From Segatella copri (lineage in GTDB: Bacteria > Bacteroidota > Bacteroidia > Bacteroidales > Bacteroidaceae), in assembly GCF_026015625.1 (NCBI RefSeq), contig NZ_JAPDVG010000001.1, positions 1,240,001 to 1,304,000 of the forward strand: a DNA stretch of 64,000 nt, written 5' to 3'. Below the pieces are notes generated by a model. It ran no database searches and was not told where the DNA came from. It was given only the letters and a program-made list of their open reading frames with translations. Shown here piece after piece: positions 1-8,539 of the stretch. The stretch's first letter is position 1. Each line of letters opens with the position of its first letter. Made by a program: the position numbers and the translations under genes.

Positions 1-30
1 AAGGACGATACTGGCGACGGCCTTGAATAG
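1..30 (+). CDS. C-terminal end of an HU-like DNA-binding protein (partial)
   Basis: Only the last nine codons and the stop are inside the window; they read KDDTGDGLE. A complete HU-like gene at 50789-51316 ends in the same way (DSGDGLE), and a smalltalk peptide follows here, which is a common arrangement in Bacteroidota. The identification is an inference from this tail match and context, because the DNA-binding domain lies outside the window. Confidence 0.55.
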   Translation, partial: KDDTGDGLE

Positions 31-35
31 CCCAA

Positions 36-78
36 GGATAGACTGGCTAGGTTGCTAGCCCCTAGCCCCAGCCTATCC
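36..78 (+). terminator. Hairpin after the HU-like gene
   Basis: An imperfect stem pairs GGATAG-CTGG-CTAGG with its complement across a short loop. It starts six bases after the stop codon. There is no clear T-tract, so it may be a processing or partial termination site in front of the smalltalk gene. Confidence 0.5.
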
Positions 79-126
79 GCCCACAAAAAGCCAACATTCA
101 ACACTCAACATTCAACATTCAAAAAA

Positions 127-222
127 ATGAAAACGAACACCTGGAAAACAATTCTGCAGATAGCCATCAGCATTCTGACCGCTATCGCTACTACGCTCGG
201 AGTAACGAGCTGCATGGGATAA
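127..222 (+). CDS. Smalltalk family peptide (31 aa)
   Basis: A 31-codon frame encodes a charged N-terminus (MKTNTWKT), a hydrophobic helix (ILQIAISILTAIATTLGV) and the ending TSCMG. This matches the smalltalk family, tiny Bacteroidota proteins of unknown role normally encoded just after HU-like DNA-binding genes, as here. The cysteine near the end of the hydrophobic stretch resembles a lipobox but sits at the very C-terminus. It is preceded by an ACATTCA-type repeat leader. Confidence 0.75.
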   Translation: MKTNTWKTILQIAISILTAIATTLGVTSCMG

Positions 223-283
223 AAAAATGAGTTAAAGAATTATAAACATTTATTCATATCAGCCGACATCGGATTTTATTCAC

Positions 284-291
284 TAACTTTG
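284..291 (+). promoter_or_regulatory. Promoter -7 box of tcdA
   Basis: TAACTTTG matches the Bacteroidota -7 consensus TAnnTTTG. It lies 40 bp before the chosen ATG and rules out an earlier in-frame start at 289, which would fall inside the promoter. Confidence 0.65.
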
Positions 292-330
292 CATCAGATA
301 TATACATTAGAATTCTTTACAAACAATAAA

Positions 331-1191
331 ATGGAGAATAAAATAACGACAATGGAGCGGGGAATGCAGCGACGCACCGAACTGCTCCTGGGAAAGGATA
401 ATCTTGAGAAAATTCAGAAGGCAAGAGTGCTCATCTTCGGTATCGGAGGAGTAGGATCATGGTGCGCTGAAGGACTCCTGAGAAGCGGCGTGAGAAACAT
501 CACAATCGTAGACAGCGACAGGGTATGCGTAACCAACTGCAACCGCCAGCTGATGGCTACAAGCCGAACCTTAGGCGAAGTGAAGGTAGAGGCGCTGCGC
601 AACCGACTGCTCGAAATCAACCCCGATGCCAACATCACAGCCTATCAGAAAATATATCAGGCAGATACTGCCGATGAATTCCACATGGAGCAATACGACT
701 TCATCATCGATGCCATCGACTCGCTCAAGGATAAGGCTGACCTCATTCTGCGTGCCACTGCCCTGCCTAAGGAAATCACCTTTATATCTTCTATGGGAGC
801 TGCCCTGCGCACCGACCCATTCAAGGTAAGAAAATCTGAATTCTGGAAGGTGGATGGAGACCCGCTGGCAAGAGCACTACGAAAGAAATTCAAGAAGAAC
901 AAAACCTTCCCACTACGAAAATTCCAGTGCGTATACAGTGAAGAAAAACCGATGCAGAACCAGGGGGTGAACAAAGCCTGCGGCACAGGCGGATGCCTAT
1001 GCCCGAAAGCCAAACTCATTAGCGGAGAGAGGGGTACCGATACTGCCGTATATGATGCTCCGGGCGACCAGCAACTGGTAGAACACGAATGGTGCTCTAC
1101 TAAGGCACAGATCAACGGTTCGCTCTGCCACATCACCGCAACCTTCGGAATGGCTATCGCAGGAATGGTCATCAACCACATCATTGAATAA
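331..1191 (+). CDS. tcdA: tRNA threonylcarbamoyladenosine dehydratase
   Basis: This E1-like enzyme uses ATP to cyclise the t6A modification at position 37 of ANN-decoding tRNAs to the ct6A form. The 286-residue product has the Rossmann nucleotide-binding motif GIGGVGS at about residues 37-43, a following VDSDRVCVTNCNRQ stretch typical of the ThiF/MoeB/HesA fold, and the TcdA-like SSMGAALRTDP segment. A Cys-rich stretch (CGTGGCLCP) lies in the C-terminal third. The ATG at 331 is chosen because the earlier in-frame ATG overlaps the -7 box; an ATG 21 bases further in is also possible. It stands alone, so it is probably not the ThiF partner of the distant thi operon. Confidence 0.9.
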   Translation: MENKITTMERGMQRRTELLLGKDNLEKIQKARVLIFGIGGVGSWCAEGLLRSGVRNITIVDSDRVCVTNCNRQLMATSRTLGEVKVEALRNRLLEINPDANITAYQKIYQADTADEFHMEQYDFIIDAIDSLKDKADLILRATALPKEITFISSMGAALRTDPFKVRKSEFWKVDGDPLARALRKKFKKNKTFPLRKFQCVYSEEKPMQNQGVNKACGTGGCLCPKAKLISGERGTDTAVYDAPGDQQLVEHEWCSTKAQINGSLCHITATFGMAIAGMVINHIIE

Positions 1192-1240
1192 CTGTTTTCT
1201 TTACAACAGTCACTTGAAAAGAAACTTACAAAACATACGC

Positions 1241-1276
1241 AAAAGGCGAGGCGCTTTCACAAGCTCCCCGCCTTTA
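1241..1276. terminator. Terminator-like hairpin, copy 1 of a 36-bp repeat
   Basis: The arms AAAGGCG and CGCCTTT enclose an imperfect inner stem. The same 36 bases recur exactly at 3506-3541. Read on the - strand the loop is a GUGA tetraloop and the stem pairs better than on the + strand, although tcdA is on the + strand. Confidence 0.6.
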
Positions 1277-1426
1277 TTAATTATTCAAGTTTCGCAAAGT
1301 TCAGAAGTTTCTCGGGAGTAGTCTTATATCGGCATTCGCCTCTATTCGTCTCTTCATATCTTCAAAGAATAAAGGTTAAATCCGATAAATCTTGTTAAAC
1401 AAATTCTATCTTACCTCTTATGTTTA

Positions 1427-1434
1427 TACCTTTG
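1427..1434 (+). promoter_or_regulatory. Promoter -7 box of kup
   Basis: TACCTTTG followed by CAC, 77 bp before the kup ATG. The resulting leader of about 70 nt is AT-rich and no known riboswitch was recognised in it. The rest of the 1192-1510 gap holds only the 1241 hairpin. Confidence 0.65.
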
Positions 1435-1510
1435 CACGCAAATTTATAATCACAAAGGACATTTTCATGTTCTAAAAAGGATAATATTTAATTTAAATAA
1501 GAGAAGAAAA

Positions 1511-3502
1511 ATGAAAGAAAAAGCAGAAAGTTCAGTAGCCTGCAATCATCACAGAGTAGGCTTCCTGGGATTGCTCGTTACATTAGGCATTGTATTCGGA
1601 GACATCGGAACATCACCTCTCTATGTGATGAAGGCCATCCTGCATACGGGCGAAAGCATCAGCGAGAGCACCATCCTGGGCGCACTGTCATGCATCATCT
1701 GGACACTCACCCTCCAGACCACCATCAAATATGTATGCGTGGCGCTGCGTGCCGACAACAATGGCGAGGGAGGCATCCTCGCCCTCTATGCCTTGCTGCG
1801 CCGACTCAAGAGCAAGTGGATTTACCTACTGGCCATCATTGGCGCAAGCACCCTGCTGGCAGACGGAATCATCACCCCTGCCATCACCGTGACCACAGCC
1901 ATCGAAGGACTCGAAAGCATCAGTCCCAACCTGCCAGTTATCCCCATCACCCTGGGCATCATCACCATCATCTTCTTCGTGCAGCGGTTTGGCACAGAGA
2001 GTATCGGCAAATCGTTTGGCGTATTTATGCTGCTATGGTTCCTGCTGCTGGGCGTGGTGGGAGCTTTCAGCATCACGTCTTACCCATTGATACTGAAGGC
2101 TTTCAACCCCTATTATGCTGCCATGCTGCTGGCAAAATCGCCTGAATGGTTTCTGATTCTGGGTGCCGTATTTCTCTGTACTACCGGTGCTGAGGCTCTC
2201 TATTCCGACCTGGGACATTGCGGCAGAAAGAACATCGCCATCAGCTGGGGCTTCGTAAAGACCATGCTCATTCTCAACTATCTGGGACAGGGAGCATGGG
2301 TGCTGAATCATGCTGATACGGCACTGGCAGCGAATCCGTTCTTTGCCATCATGCCGCAGAGCATGCTGTTCTTCGCCATCATCATGGCCACGGGTGCGGC
2401 AATCGTTGCGAGCCAGGCACTCATCAGCGGAACCTTCTCCATATTGAGCGAAGCCATGAACCTGCACTTCTGGCCGCGCATGCGAATCAAGCATCCTACC
2501 CATGTTAAGGGGCAGCTCTATATCCCGATGATCAACCTCGCCATGTATATCGGCGTGGTTCTCATCATCCTGCTCTTCCGCGACTCCTCGCACATGGAGG
2601 CAGCCTACGGACTCGCCATCACCATCACCATGCTGATGACTACCCTGCTGCTCGGTTTCTACCTGCACAGCAAGGGAGTGGCACGGATTTTCACGATGCT
2701 GTTTATGGGCGCATACTGCATCATCGAAGCCATCTTCCTGACTGCCAATCTGTCAAAGTTTCTTGCAGGTGGATGGTGCACGATGCTCATTGGAGGAATC
2801 CTGTTCCTGATGATGTACGTGTGGGTGAAAGCCATGAAGATACGACGCCATTATATCAGCACCAAACCGCTGGATGATTATTATCAGATTATCTCCGACA
2901 TCAAGGCCGACGAGAGCATCCCTAAGTATGCTTCCAACCTGGTTTATGTGAACCACGCCAACAAGGAAGGTGCCGTAGATGACAAGTTGCTCTACTCCAT
3001 CATCAACAAGCAGCCGAAACGTGCTGACCATTACTGGCTTATCAACATGGAGTTTGTTGACACTCCTGACACGCTGGAGTACAACTGCGAGACCCTGATT
3101 CCCGACACCCTCTACAGCGTAACCATGCACATTGGTTTCCGCATAGAGCCTAGGGTGAGTCTCTATCTGCGACAAGTAGTGGAAGATCTGGTAGCAGACG
3201 GAAAGGTAGATTTGCAAAGCACCTATCCTTCGCTGCGCAAATACGGAATTCCGGGCGATTTCCGATTCATCATCATTCACCGCGTATATTACCCGGAGAG
3301 TTCAGATAATCGCCAACAGAACCTGCTGATGAGTATCTACGCTCTTATCAGCAAGATAGGTATTGACGAGCCTAAGGCATTGGGCCTCGACACTTCCATG
3401 GTAGTGGTAGAAAGAGTGCCGCTCATCATCAACCATCCGGCCATGAAGGACAAGGTCATTAAGGTTATTAAGGATTCTGAAACATCACAAAGCAGACAAT
3501 AA
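1511..3502 (+). CDS. kup: Low-affinity potassium transporter Kup
   Basis: A 663-residue inner-membrane K+ uptake protein of the KUP/HAK/KT family, which takes up potassium with protons. The signature GDIGTSPLYV is at residues 30-39, followed by about twelve hydrophobic segments up to residue 430 and a hydrophilic cytoplasmic C-terminal domain of about 220 residues, the normal architecture and size. It is monocistronic, with its own promoter and a terminator-like hairpin four bases after the stop. It is flanked on both sides by copies of the same 36-bp hairpin, suggesting the gene could be exchanged as a unit by recombination. Confidence 0.95.
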   Translation: MKEKAESSVACNHHRVGFLGLLVTLGIVFGDIGTSPLYVMKAILHTGESISESTILGALSCIIWTLTLQTTIKYVCVALRADNNGEGGILALYALLRRLKSKWIYLLAIIGASTLLADGIITPAITVTTAIEGLESISPNLPVIPITLGIITIIFFVQRFGTESIGKSFGVFMLLWFLLLGVVGAFSITSYPLILKAFNPYYAAMLLAKSPEWFLILGAVFLCTTGAEALYSDLGHCGRKNIAISWGFVKTMLILNYLGQGAWVLNHADTALAANPFFAIMPQSMLFFAIIMATGAAIVASQALISGTFSILSEAMNLHFWPRMRIKHPTHVKGQLYIPMINLAMYIGVVLIILLFRDSSHMEAAYGLAITITMLMTTLLLGFYLHSKGVARIFTMLFMGAYCIIEAIFLTANLSKFLAGGWCTMLIGGILFLMMYVWVKAMKIRRHYISTKPLDDYYQIISDIKADESIPKYASNLVYVNHANKEGAVDDKLLYSIINKQPKRADHYWLINMEFVDTPDTLEYNCETLIPDTLYSVTMHIGFRIEPRVSLYLRQVVEDLVADGKVDLQSTYPSLRKYGIPGDFRFIIIHRVYYPESSDNRQQNLLMSIYALISKIGIDEPKALGLDTSMVVVERVPLIINHPAMKDKVIKVIKDSETSQSRQ

Positions 3503-3505
3503 GCA

Positions 3506-3541
3506 AAAAGGCGAGGCGCTTTCACAAGCTCCCCGCCTTTA
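3506..3541. terminator. Bidirectional terminator, copy 2 of the 36-bp repeat
   Basis: Identical over 36 bases to 1241-1276. It sits between the convergent ends of kup (+) and uxaB (-), so it can serve both. The - strand form has a GUGA tetraloop. Confidence 0.65.
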
Positions 3542-3645
3542 ACCTATTAGCTAGAAGATTATAGCTAACAACTAACACAAAACCTTATAACTATTTTCAA
3601 ATCTTAATCGTTATTTGAACCTATGAACGAACATGTTTTTTTTAA

Positions 3646-5127
3646 TTAGAGGATAGTCTTAACAGCCTCCAGCATGCCCTTCTCCTGAATAAGGTCAAGA
3701 TCCTTCTTAACCAACTCGGTAAGACCAGGAACAGTCTTGTTCAAATCCTCGTGCCAGATATAGTCGAAGCCCAATACGCCCTCAGCTACCTTCTGGGTAT
3801 CGCCGGTAGCCCAAAGCTCGGTGAGCTTGTCCATAATCTTCTGGTCATCGTTTGGCTGGATAGGAGCACCATCCTCGCGAACACCACCCTTATAGTAAGT
3901 GATGATAGCAGCGAGACCGAATACCAAACCCTGTGGCAACTCGCCCTTACGCTCAAGATAAATCTTGACACCAGGCAGGTCGCGAGTCTCAAACTTAGGG
4001 AATGAGTTGAGCATGATGCTGGTTACCTGATGATCTACGAATGGATTCTCGAAACGCTCCAATACGTCAGAAGCGAACTTCTGCAGCTCATCCATAGGGA
4101 GGTTCAGCGTCTGCATCAACTCCTCAAACTGTACCTTGTGGATGTACTTGCCCAATACCGGGTGCTCGCAGGCATCGCGAACAATGTTTACACCGCTGAG
4201 GTATGTAACAGGGCTCAATACGGTGTGAGGACCATTCAGCAGGGTAACCTTACGCTCGTGGTATGGCTTCTCATTATCTGTGATAAGCACGTGGAGACCT
4301 GCCTTATGAGCTGGGAACTCCTCCTGCATCTGCTCTACTGTCATATTTTCTGCCTTCTCGATAACCCAGAGGTGGAAGCTTTCTGCCTTAACCACGAGGT
4401 TGTCCTTGTAGCAAACCTTCTGCTGAATCTCCTTGATGGTATCGCGTGGGAAACCAGGAACGATGCGGTCTACCAATGTAGCGCAAACGTAGCAGTGGTT
4501 GGTGAACCACTCCTTGAACCCCTCGTAATCAGCACCCATATCGCCCTTCCAGAGCTCGATATACTGATAGATGCACTCCTTGAGGTGGTGACCGTTGAGG
4601 AAGATCAGCTCACATGGCATCAGGATCATACCCTTGGTTGGGTCGCCCTCGAAGAACTTGTAGCGGTGGAACAAGAGCTGAACCAACTTGCCTGGATAAG
4701 AAGCTGCAGGAGCATCTGTAAACTTGCAAGAGTCATCGAATGCGATACCAGCCTCTGTAGTGTTAGAGATGATGAAACGCATCTCTGGCTGCTCAGCCAA
4801 AGCCATGAAAGCCTGGTTCTGAGAATATGGATTCAGTGCACGGCTGATAACGTCGATACGCTCCAATGTATTGATAGCCTGGCCGTTCTCCTTACCCTGA
4901 AGGTTTACGTGATAGAGGCAGTCCTGACCGTTCAGCCAGTCAACCATACCACCAGCCAATGGCTGAACTACAACGACAGAACCGTTGAAGTCGGTCTTCT
5001 TGTTCATATTCCATACAATCCAATCTACGAATGCACGGAGGAAGTTACCTTCACCAAACTGAATGATTTTCTCTGGAGCGACGCTCTTAGGAGCAGTGCG
5101 CTTGTTTAATGCTTTTAGCTCTTTCAT
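3646..5127 (-). CDS. uxaB: Tagaturonate reductase (altronate oxidoreductase)
   Basis: A 493-residue member of the mannitol/altronate dehydrogenase family, which reduces D-tagaturonate to D-altronate with NADH in galacturonate catabolism. QFGEGNFLRAF at about residues 23-33 is the family N-terminal signature, and PCELIFLNGHHL lies near residue 170. The neighbouring genes are not uxa genes, so this is an isolated pectin-sugar gene here, although an esterase with pectin links lies at 18.8 kb. The ATG at 5127 follows an AT-rich leader with a clear promoter. Confidence 0.88.
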   Translation of the reverse strand: MKELKALNKRTAPKSVAPEKIIQFGEGNFLRAFVDWIVWNMNKKTDFNGSVVVVQPLAGGMVDWLNGQDCLYHVNLQGKENGQAINTLERIDVISRALNPYSQNQAFMALAEQPEMRFIISNTTEAGIAFDDSCKFTDAPAASYPGKLVQLLFHRYKFFEGDPTKGMILMPCELIFLNGHHLKECIYQYIELWKGDMGADYEGFKEWFTNHCYVCATLVDRIVPGFPRDTIKEIQQKVCYKDNLVVKAESFHLWVIEKAENMTVEQMQEEFPAHKAGLHVLITDNEKPYHERKVTLLNGPHTVLSPVTYLSGVNIVRDACEHPVLGKYIHKVQFEELMQTLNLPMDELQKFASDVLERFENPFVDHQVTSIMLNSFPKFETRDLPGVKIYLERKGELPQGLVFGLAAIITYYKGGVREDGAPIQPNDDQKIMDKLTELWATGDTQKVAEGVLGFDYIWHEDLNKTVPGLTELVKKDLDLIQEKGMLEAVKTIL

Positions 5128-5206
5128 GATTTGTTTATTTTGTTTTTATTATTTTACTTTCCGTTTTAAATTCCAATCTATTCATCAGATTGTTTTTTTC
5201 TGAGTG

Positions 5207-5214
5207 CAAAGGTA
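5207..5214 (-). promoter_or_regulatory. Promoter -7 box of uxaB
   Basis: On the - strand the sequence reads TACCTTTGCAC, about 80 bp upstream of the uxaB start. The rest of the 5128-5446 gap is AT-rich and holds only this and the promoter of the next gene. Confidence 0.65.
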
Positions 5215-5390
5215 GTAAATATTTCGTTTGATTGTTCCAAAAACAGCGAAAAACTTCACGCAAACCTTTACGCTCCACTCCGGTTCTATACCTTAATTAT
5301 ATATAGAACTGCGCAGGCACGAAATAAAGAAGTAGGGATTTTCCCCCACCCCTTTAGGGGAAATCCCGACCGTGGAAGCAAAAAACATCG

Positions 5391-5398
5391 TATCTTTG
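5391..5398 (+). promoter_or_regulatory. Promoter -7 box of the FG-repeat protein gene
   Basis: TATCTTTG followed by CACC, giving a leader of roughly 40 nt before the ATG at 5447. Confidence 0.65.
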
Positions 5399-5446
5399 CA
5401 CCAGAAAAAAGAAACATGAAGTATAACAATTTAAAGATATACGATT

Positions 5447-6421
5447 ATGAAACGAATAATAATAGCTCTGGTAGCCATGTTCATGATGACATTCACTACC
5501 GCTTCTGCAATGAGTTATGAGCAGGCAAGACAGCAGGCTCTCTTCCTGACAGACAAGATGGCTTACGAGCTCAATCTTACGGAAGACCAGTATGAGGCAG
5601 CTTACGAGGTGAACCTCGACTACCTGATGAGTGTAGATACATACGATGACCTGTATGGTGCTTACTGGCGCCAGCGCAATATGGATTTGAGCTATATCCT
5701 GCTCGACTGGCAGTATAGAACATATCTCAATGCCACCTACTTCTACCGTCCGCTCTACTGGAATGCGGGCTACTGGCACTTCGGCATCTACGCCCGCTAT
5801 CCTCGCCGCGACTATTTCTACTTCGGTCGCCCTCACTTCTACGTTTCTTACCGTGGAGGTCATAGCTGGAGAGTAAACGGAAACAGAAGCTGGTATCACG
5901 GAAGAAGATTTGGCGGCCCTCACCCTGGTGGACATCCTAGAGTAGGTATGAGAGACGGATTCAACCGTGGTGATTACGGCAGAGGAAGATCTTTCGGAAA
6001 TCTGAACCGCGAGAACCGACCTCAGATGAACCCAAACCGTGGTTTCGGTAATGCAAGCCGCCCTAACAACAACGCTGGCTTCGGAAACAGCAGCCGCCCT
6101 CAGAACGGAGGCTTCGGAAATAACAACGGAGGTTTCGGCAACAGCAGCAACCGGGGCTTCGGCAATAGCAACAGCCGCCCTAACCGCGGTTTCGGCAGCA
6201 GCAACAGCAGCACCAGCAACAACCGTGGTTTCGGAAACAGCAGCCGTGGTTTCGGAAACAGCAGCTTCGGAAGCGGAAGAAGTAATATCTTCGGGGGCAA
6301 CCGCAGCAGCATGAGCCGTTCATTCAGCAGCGGGTCTGGCAACCGTGGCGGCGGATTCACCCCTCGCTCTTCTACACCAAGCAAGAACAATGGCGGTGGA
6401 AGCTTCGGACACAGAAGATAA
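5447..6421 (+). CDS. Secreted low-complexity FG-repeat protein, function unknown
   Basis: A 324-residue protein with a signal peptide (MKRIIIALVAMFMMTFTTASA). A helical segment of about 45 residues (LTDKMAYELNLTEDQYEAAY) follows, as seen in short periplasmic proteins. Next comes a Tyr/Trp/Arg-rich stretch of about 90 residues, then from about residue 180 to the end a low-complexity region built on GFGNSS/GFGN units mixed with Arg, Pro and Asn. The C-terminus is basic and Gly/Ser-rich. I know no catalytic domain for it. The composition resembles prion-like or FG-repeat sequences; an extracellular, adhesive or assembling role is only a guess. Confidence 0.8.
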   Translation: MKRIIIALVAMFMMTFTTASAMSYEQARQQALFLTDKMAYELNLTEDQYEAAYEVNLDYLMSVDTYDDLYGAYWRQRNMDLSYILLDWQYRTYLNATYFYRPLYWNAGYWHFGIYARYPRRDYFYFGRPHFYVSYRGGHSWRVNGNRSWYHGRRFGGPHPGGHPRVGMRDGFNRGDYGRGRSFGNLNRENRPQMNPNRGFGNASRPNNNAGFGNSSRPQNGGFGNNNGGFGNSSNRGFGNSNSRPNRGFGSSNSSTSNNRGFGNSSRGFGNSSFGSGRSNIFGGNRSSMSRSFSSGSGNRGGGFTPRSSTPSKNNGGGSFGHRR

Positions 6422-6432
6422 GAAAAGAGAAA

Positions 6433-6536
6433 GAGTTAAAATTTCAAGTTTATAAAGACAGAGAGTTAAGAAAATCAAGACCTCAAGTAAGAGAGTAAGA
6501 AAATCAAGACCTCAAGCAAGAGAGTAAGAAAAATCA
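6433..6536 (+). repeat. Imperfect tandem repeat of about 29-30 bp
   Basis: Three decaying copies of a unit resembling AGAGAGTAAGAAAATCAAGA followed by CCTCAAG(T/C)A lie directly after the FG-repeat gene. The unit length is not a multiple of three and no start codon precedes it. It appears to be a noncoding minisatellite. Confidence 0.6.
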
Positions 6537-6545
6537 AGTACAAAA

Positions 6546-6588
6546 AATGGGAATTTGCATCGGTTCATACCATTCGCAAATTCCCATT
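6546..6588. terminator. Bidirectional terminator between the FG-repeat gene and rnfA
   Basis: Perfect 13-bp arms AATGGGAATTTGC and GCAAATTCCCATT enclose a 17-nt loop. It ends about 30 bp beyond the rnfA stop and serves convergent transcription. Confidence 0.8.
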
Positions 6589-6616
6589 ATTATTTTATCA
6601 ACTTTCAGTAAAAGTT

Positions 6617-7219
6617 TTACTCCAATCCGAAGAGCGATTTCAAACCGCCATCTACGCCCGAGAATCCCATGAAGGCGAGGCTGAGGAGCGCTGCAGTTAC
6701 CATGACGATAGCTACGCCCTGCATGCCCTTAGGAATACGGACCAAAGCCTGCTGCTCGCGAATGCCGGCAAAGACAATAAGAGCCAGGGCAAAACCGAGA
6801 GCGGTAGAGAAGGCGTAAACCACGCTCTCAAGCAGATTGTAATCCTTCTGGATAACCAGGATGGCTACACCCAGCACGGCACAGTTGGTAGTAATCAAAG
6901 GCAGGAAGATACCGAGTGCCTGATAAAGTGCAGGAGAAACCTTCTTCAGGATAATCTCTACCATCTGAACCAAGGCTGCAATCACGAGGATGAACGCCAG
7001 GGTCTGGAGATATTGCAATCCGAACGGATCGAGTACATACTTCTGAACACACCAGGTAATGATGGTTGCCAGGGTCAAGACAAAAGCGATGGCACCACCC
7101 ATACCGATGGCTGTATCAACTTTCTTCGATACGCCCAGGAATGGACAGATACCGAGAAACTGCGACAAGACGATGTTGTTGACGAATATCGCAGAGATAA
7201 ATATCAATAAATATTCCAT
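6617..7219 (-). CDS. rnfA: Rnf complex subunit RnfA
   Basis: A 200-residue integral membrane subunit of the Rnf ferredoxin:NAD+ oxidoreductase, which couples electron flow from reduced ferredoxin to NAD+ with export of Na+ or H+. It has six predicted helices and the characteristic N-terminus [21 protein letters not shown]. It is homologous to RnfE upstream; the two form the pseudo-symmetric membrane core. It is the last gene of the operon and is followed by the strong hairpin at 6546-6588. Confidence 0.95.
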   Translation of the reverse strand: MEYLLIFISAIFVNNIVLSQFLGICPFLGVSKKVDTAIGMGGAIAFVLTLATIITWCVQKYVLDPFGLQYLQTLAFILVIAALVQMVEIILKKVSPALYQALGIFLPLITTNCAVLGVAILVIQKDYNLLESVVYAFSTALGFALALIVFAGIREQQALVRIPKGMQGVAIVMVTAALLSLAFMGFSGVDGGLKSLFGLE

Positions 7220-7260
7220 AATTTCTATTTTATTTCATTGATTTGAAGCGATGCCTACGC

Positions 7261-7845
7261 TTACTTCTTTACCTTATTAAATATAGCAATGATGTAACCC
7301 AAGGTGAGGAAAGCTCCAGGAGGCAGGATGAACATCAGAATATTGGTAGTCTCCGGCAACAGAGTGATACCGAATACACTACCTGCACCGAGAATCTCGC
7401 GGGCACTACCCAGGATGGTCAAACCGAGGGTGAAACCCAAACCGCAACCAATGCCATCGAAGAGACTGGCAATAGGCGAATTCTTGGCAGCAAAGCTCTC
7501 TGCTCTACCCAGGATGATACAGTTTACTACAATCAGCGGAATATAAATACCCAGCGCCTGATTGATGCTGTCGGGAGCATAAGCGCTCATCAGCATCTGA
7601 AGGATGGTTACGAAGGCTGCAATCACTACGATGAAAACAGGGATGCGAACCATATCCGGGGTAATCTTCTTGATACAGGAAATAACAAAGTTGGTACAAA
7701 TCAGCACCGCCATGGTAGCCAATCCCATAGAGAGACCGTTGATGGCGCTGGTTGTTGTAGCCAAAGTAGGACACATACCGAGAAGCAACACGAAGGTTGG
7801 ATTCTCCTTGATGAGTCCGTTCATCAAAATCTTAACATTACTCAT
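7261..7845 (-). CDS. rnfE: Rnf complex subunit RnfE
   Basis: A 194-residue integral membrane subunit paralogous to RnfA, with the family motif NPTFVLLLGMCPTLA near the N-terminus and six hydrophobic segments. It lies in the canonical order rnfG-rnfE-rnfA and starts only six bases after the rnfG stop. Family knowledge places RnfA/RnfE around a membrane-embedded Fe-S site; no more can be read here. Confidence 0.94.
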   Translation of the reverse strand: MSNVKILMNGLIKENPTFVLLLGMCPTLATTTSAINGLSMGLATMAVLICTNFVISCIKKITPDMVRIPVFIVVIAAFVTILQMLMSAYAPDSINQALGIYIPLIVVNCIILGRAESFAAKNSPIASLFDGIGCGLGFTLGLTILGSAREILGAGSVFGITLLPETTNILMFILPPGAFLTLGYIIAIFNKVKK

Positions 7846-7851
7846 ATCGGT

Positions 7852-8526
7852 TTATCCTTTCTTTTCGTTATGTTCAACTTTAGATGCACCACTCTCTGCA
7901 TCTGCTTTCTGAGATGCACCGCTCTCGCCATCTACACTCTTACCTGCATAGGCAGCGTAAGCCTGATTGATAGCCTTGAGGAAGGCGCGGCTGGTAATGG
8001 TAGAAGCGGTAATGGCGTCTACTGCATTGCCACTCTTATCGTCCTTAGATACGTGGAGGTCGCCATCCTTTGGAGTCTTACCGATGATGCTACCCTTTCC
8101 GTTTTTCTGGAACCAGGTAGCAGCCTTGGCACCCAGACCTGGAGTCTCTGAAGCCTGAAGCACGGTATAACCCATAATCTTGCCCTCGGTATCGAAACCT
8201 ACGAGCACCTTCAGATCGCCACCGAAACCACCGGTAGTACTCTCTACGGCTGCACCCAACTGCTTGCCGCTCTTGTCTGAGCACTTGTGAATGGTGAAAG
8301 AGAATTCCTTACCACCAAACTCCTGCTTTACCTCTTCAGGCTCAGCCACCTGGAGATCTTCGGTACCCATCACACTCTTAATACCGGCAGCCAGACTCTG
8401 TGCTGCCTTCTCGGCGATAGGACCGGAAGTAAGATGATTGATATATGCAAGCACAGCACCTACGATGAGCGCTACGCCCACCAGCACAAGCACCATGTTC
8501 TTCAATGATGATTCTAATTTCTGCAT
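7852..8526 (-). CDS. rnfG: Rnf complex FMN-binding subunit RnfG
   Basis: A 224-residue protein with one N-terminal membrane helix (MVLVLVGVALIVGAVLAYI) and an outward-facing FMN-binding domain. The covalent flavin site is the segment DAITASTITSRAF, where other members have SGAT-T. The C-terminal tail is Ser/Ala/Glu/Lys-rich. The start at 8526 is chosen because AAGGAGG stands about nine bases before that ATG and the upstream in-frame extension would overlap rnfD. A good Shine-Dalgarno site is unusual in this window. Confidence 0.93.
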   Translation of the reverse strand: MQKLESSLKNMVLVLVGVALIVGAVLAYINHLTSGPIAEKAAQSLAAGIKSVMGTEDLQVAEPEEVKQEFGGKEFSFTIHKCSDKSGKQLGAAVESTTGGFGGDLKVLVGFDTEGKIMGYTVLQASETPGLGAKAATWFQKNGKGSIIGKTPKDGDLHVSKDDKSGNAVDAITASTITSRAFLKAINQAYAAYAGKSVDGESGASQKADAESGASKVEHNEKKG

Positions 8527-8539
8527 GTCTCTGTCCTCC

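Noticed and set aside
331..1191. ThiF partner for the thiamine operon
   Set aside because: The sequence has TcdA features and the gene is far from thiS with an independent promoter.
4030..5109. Long + strand reading frame opposite uxaB
   Set aside because: It is antisense to a clear family gene, has a hydrophobic, repetitive composition and no promoter; similar long antisense frames lie opposite valS and thiC and reflect codon bias.
6039..6314. Ala/Thr-rich frame inside the FG-repeat gene
   Set aside because: It is a shifted reading of the repetitive region and has no start signal or family match.
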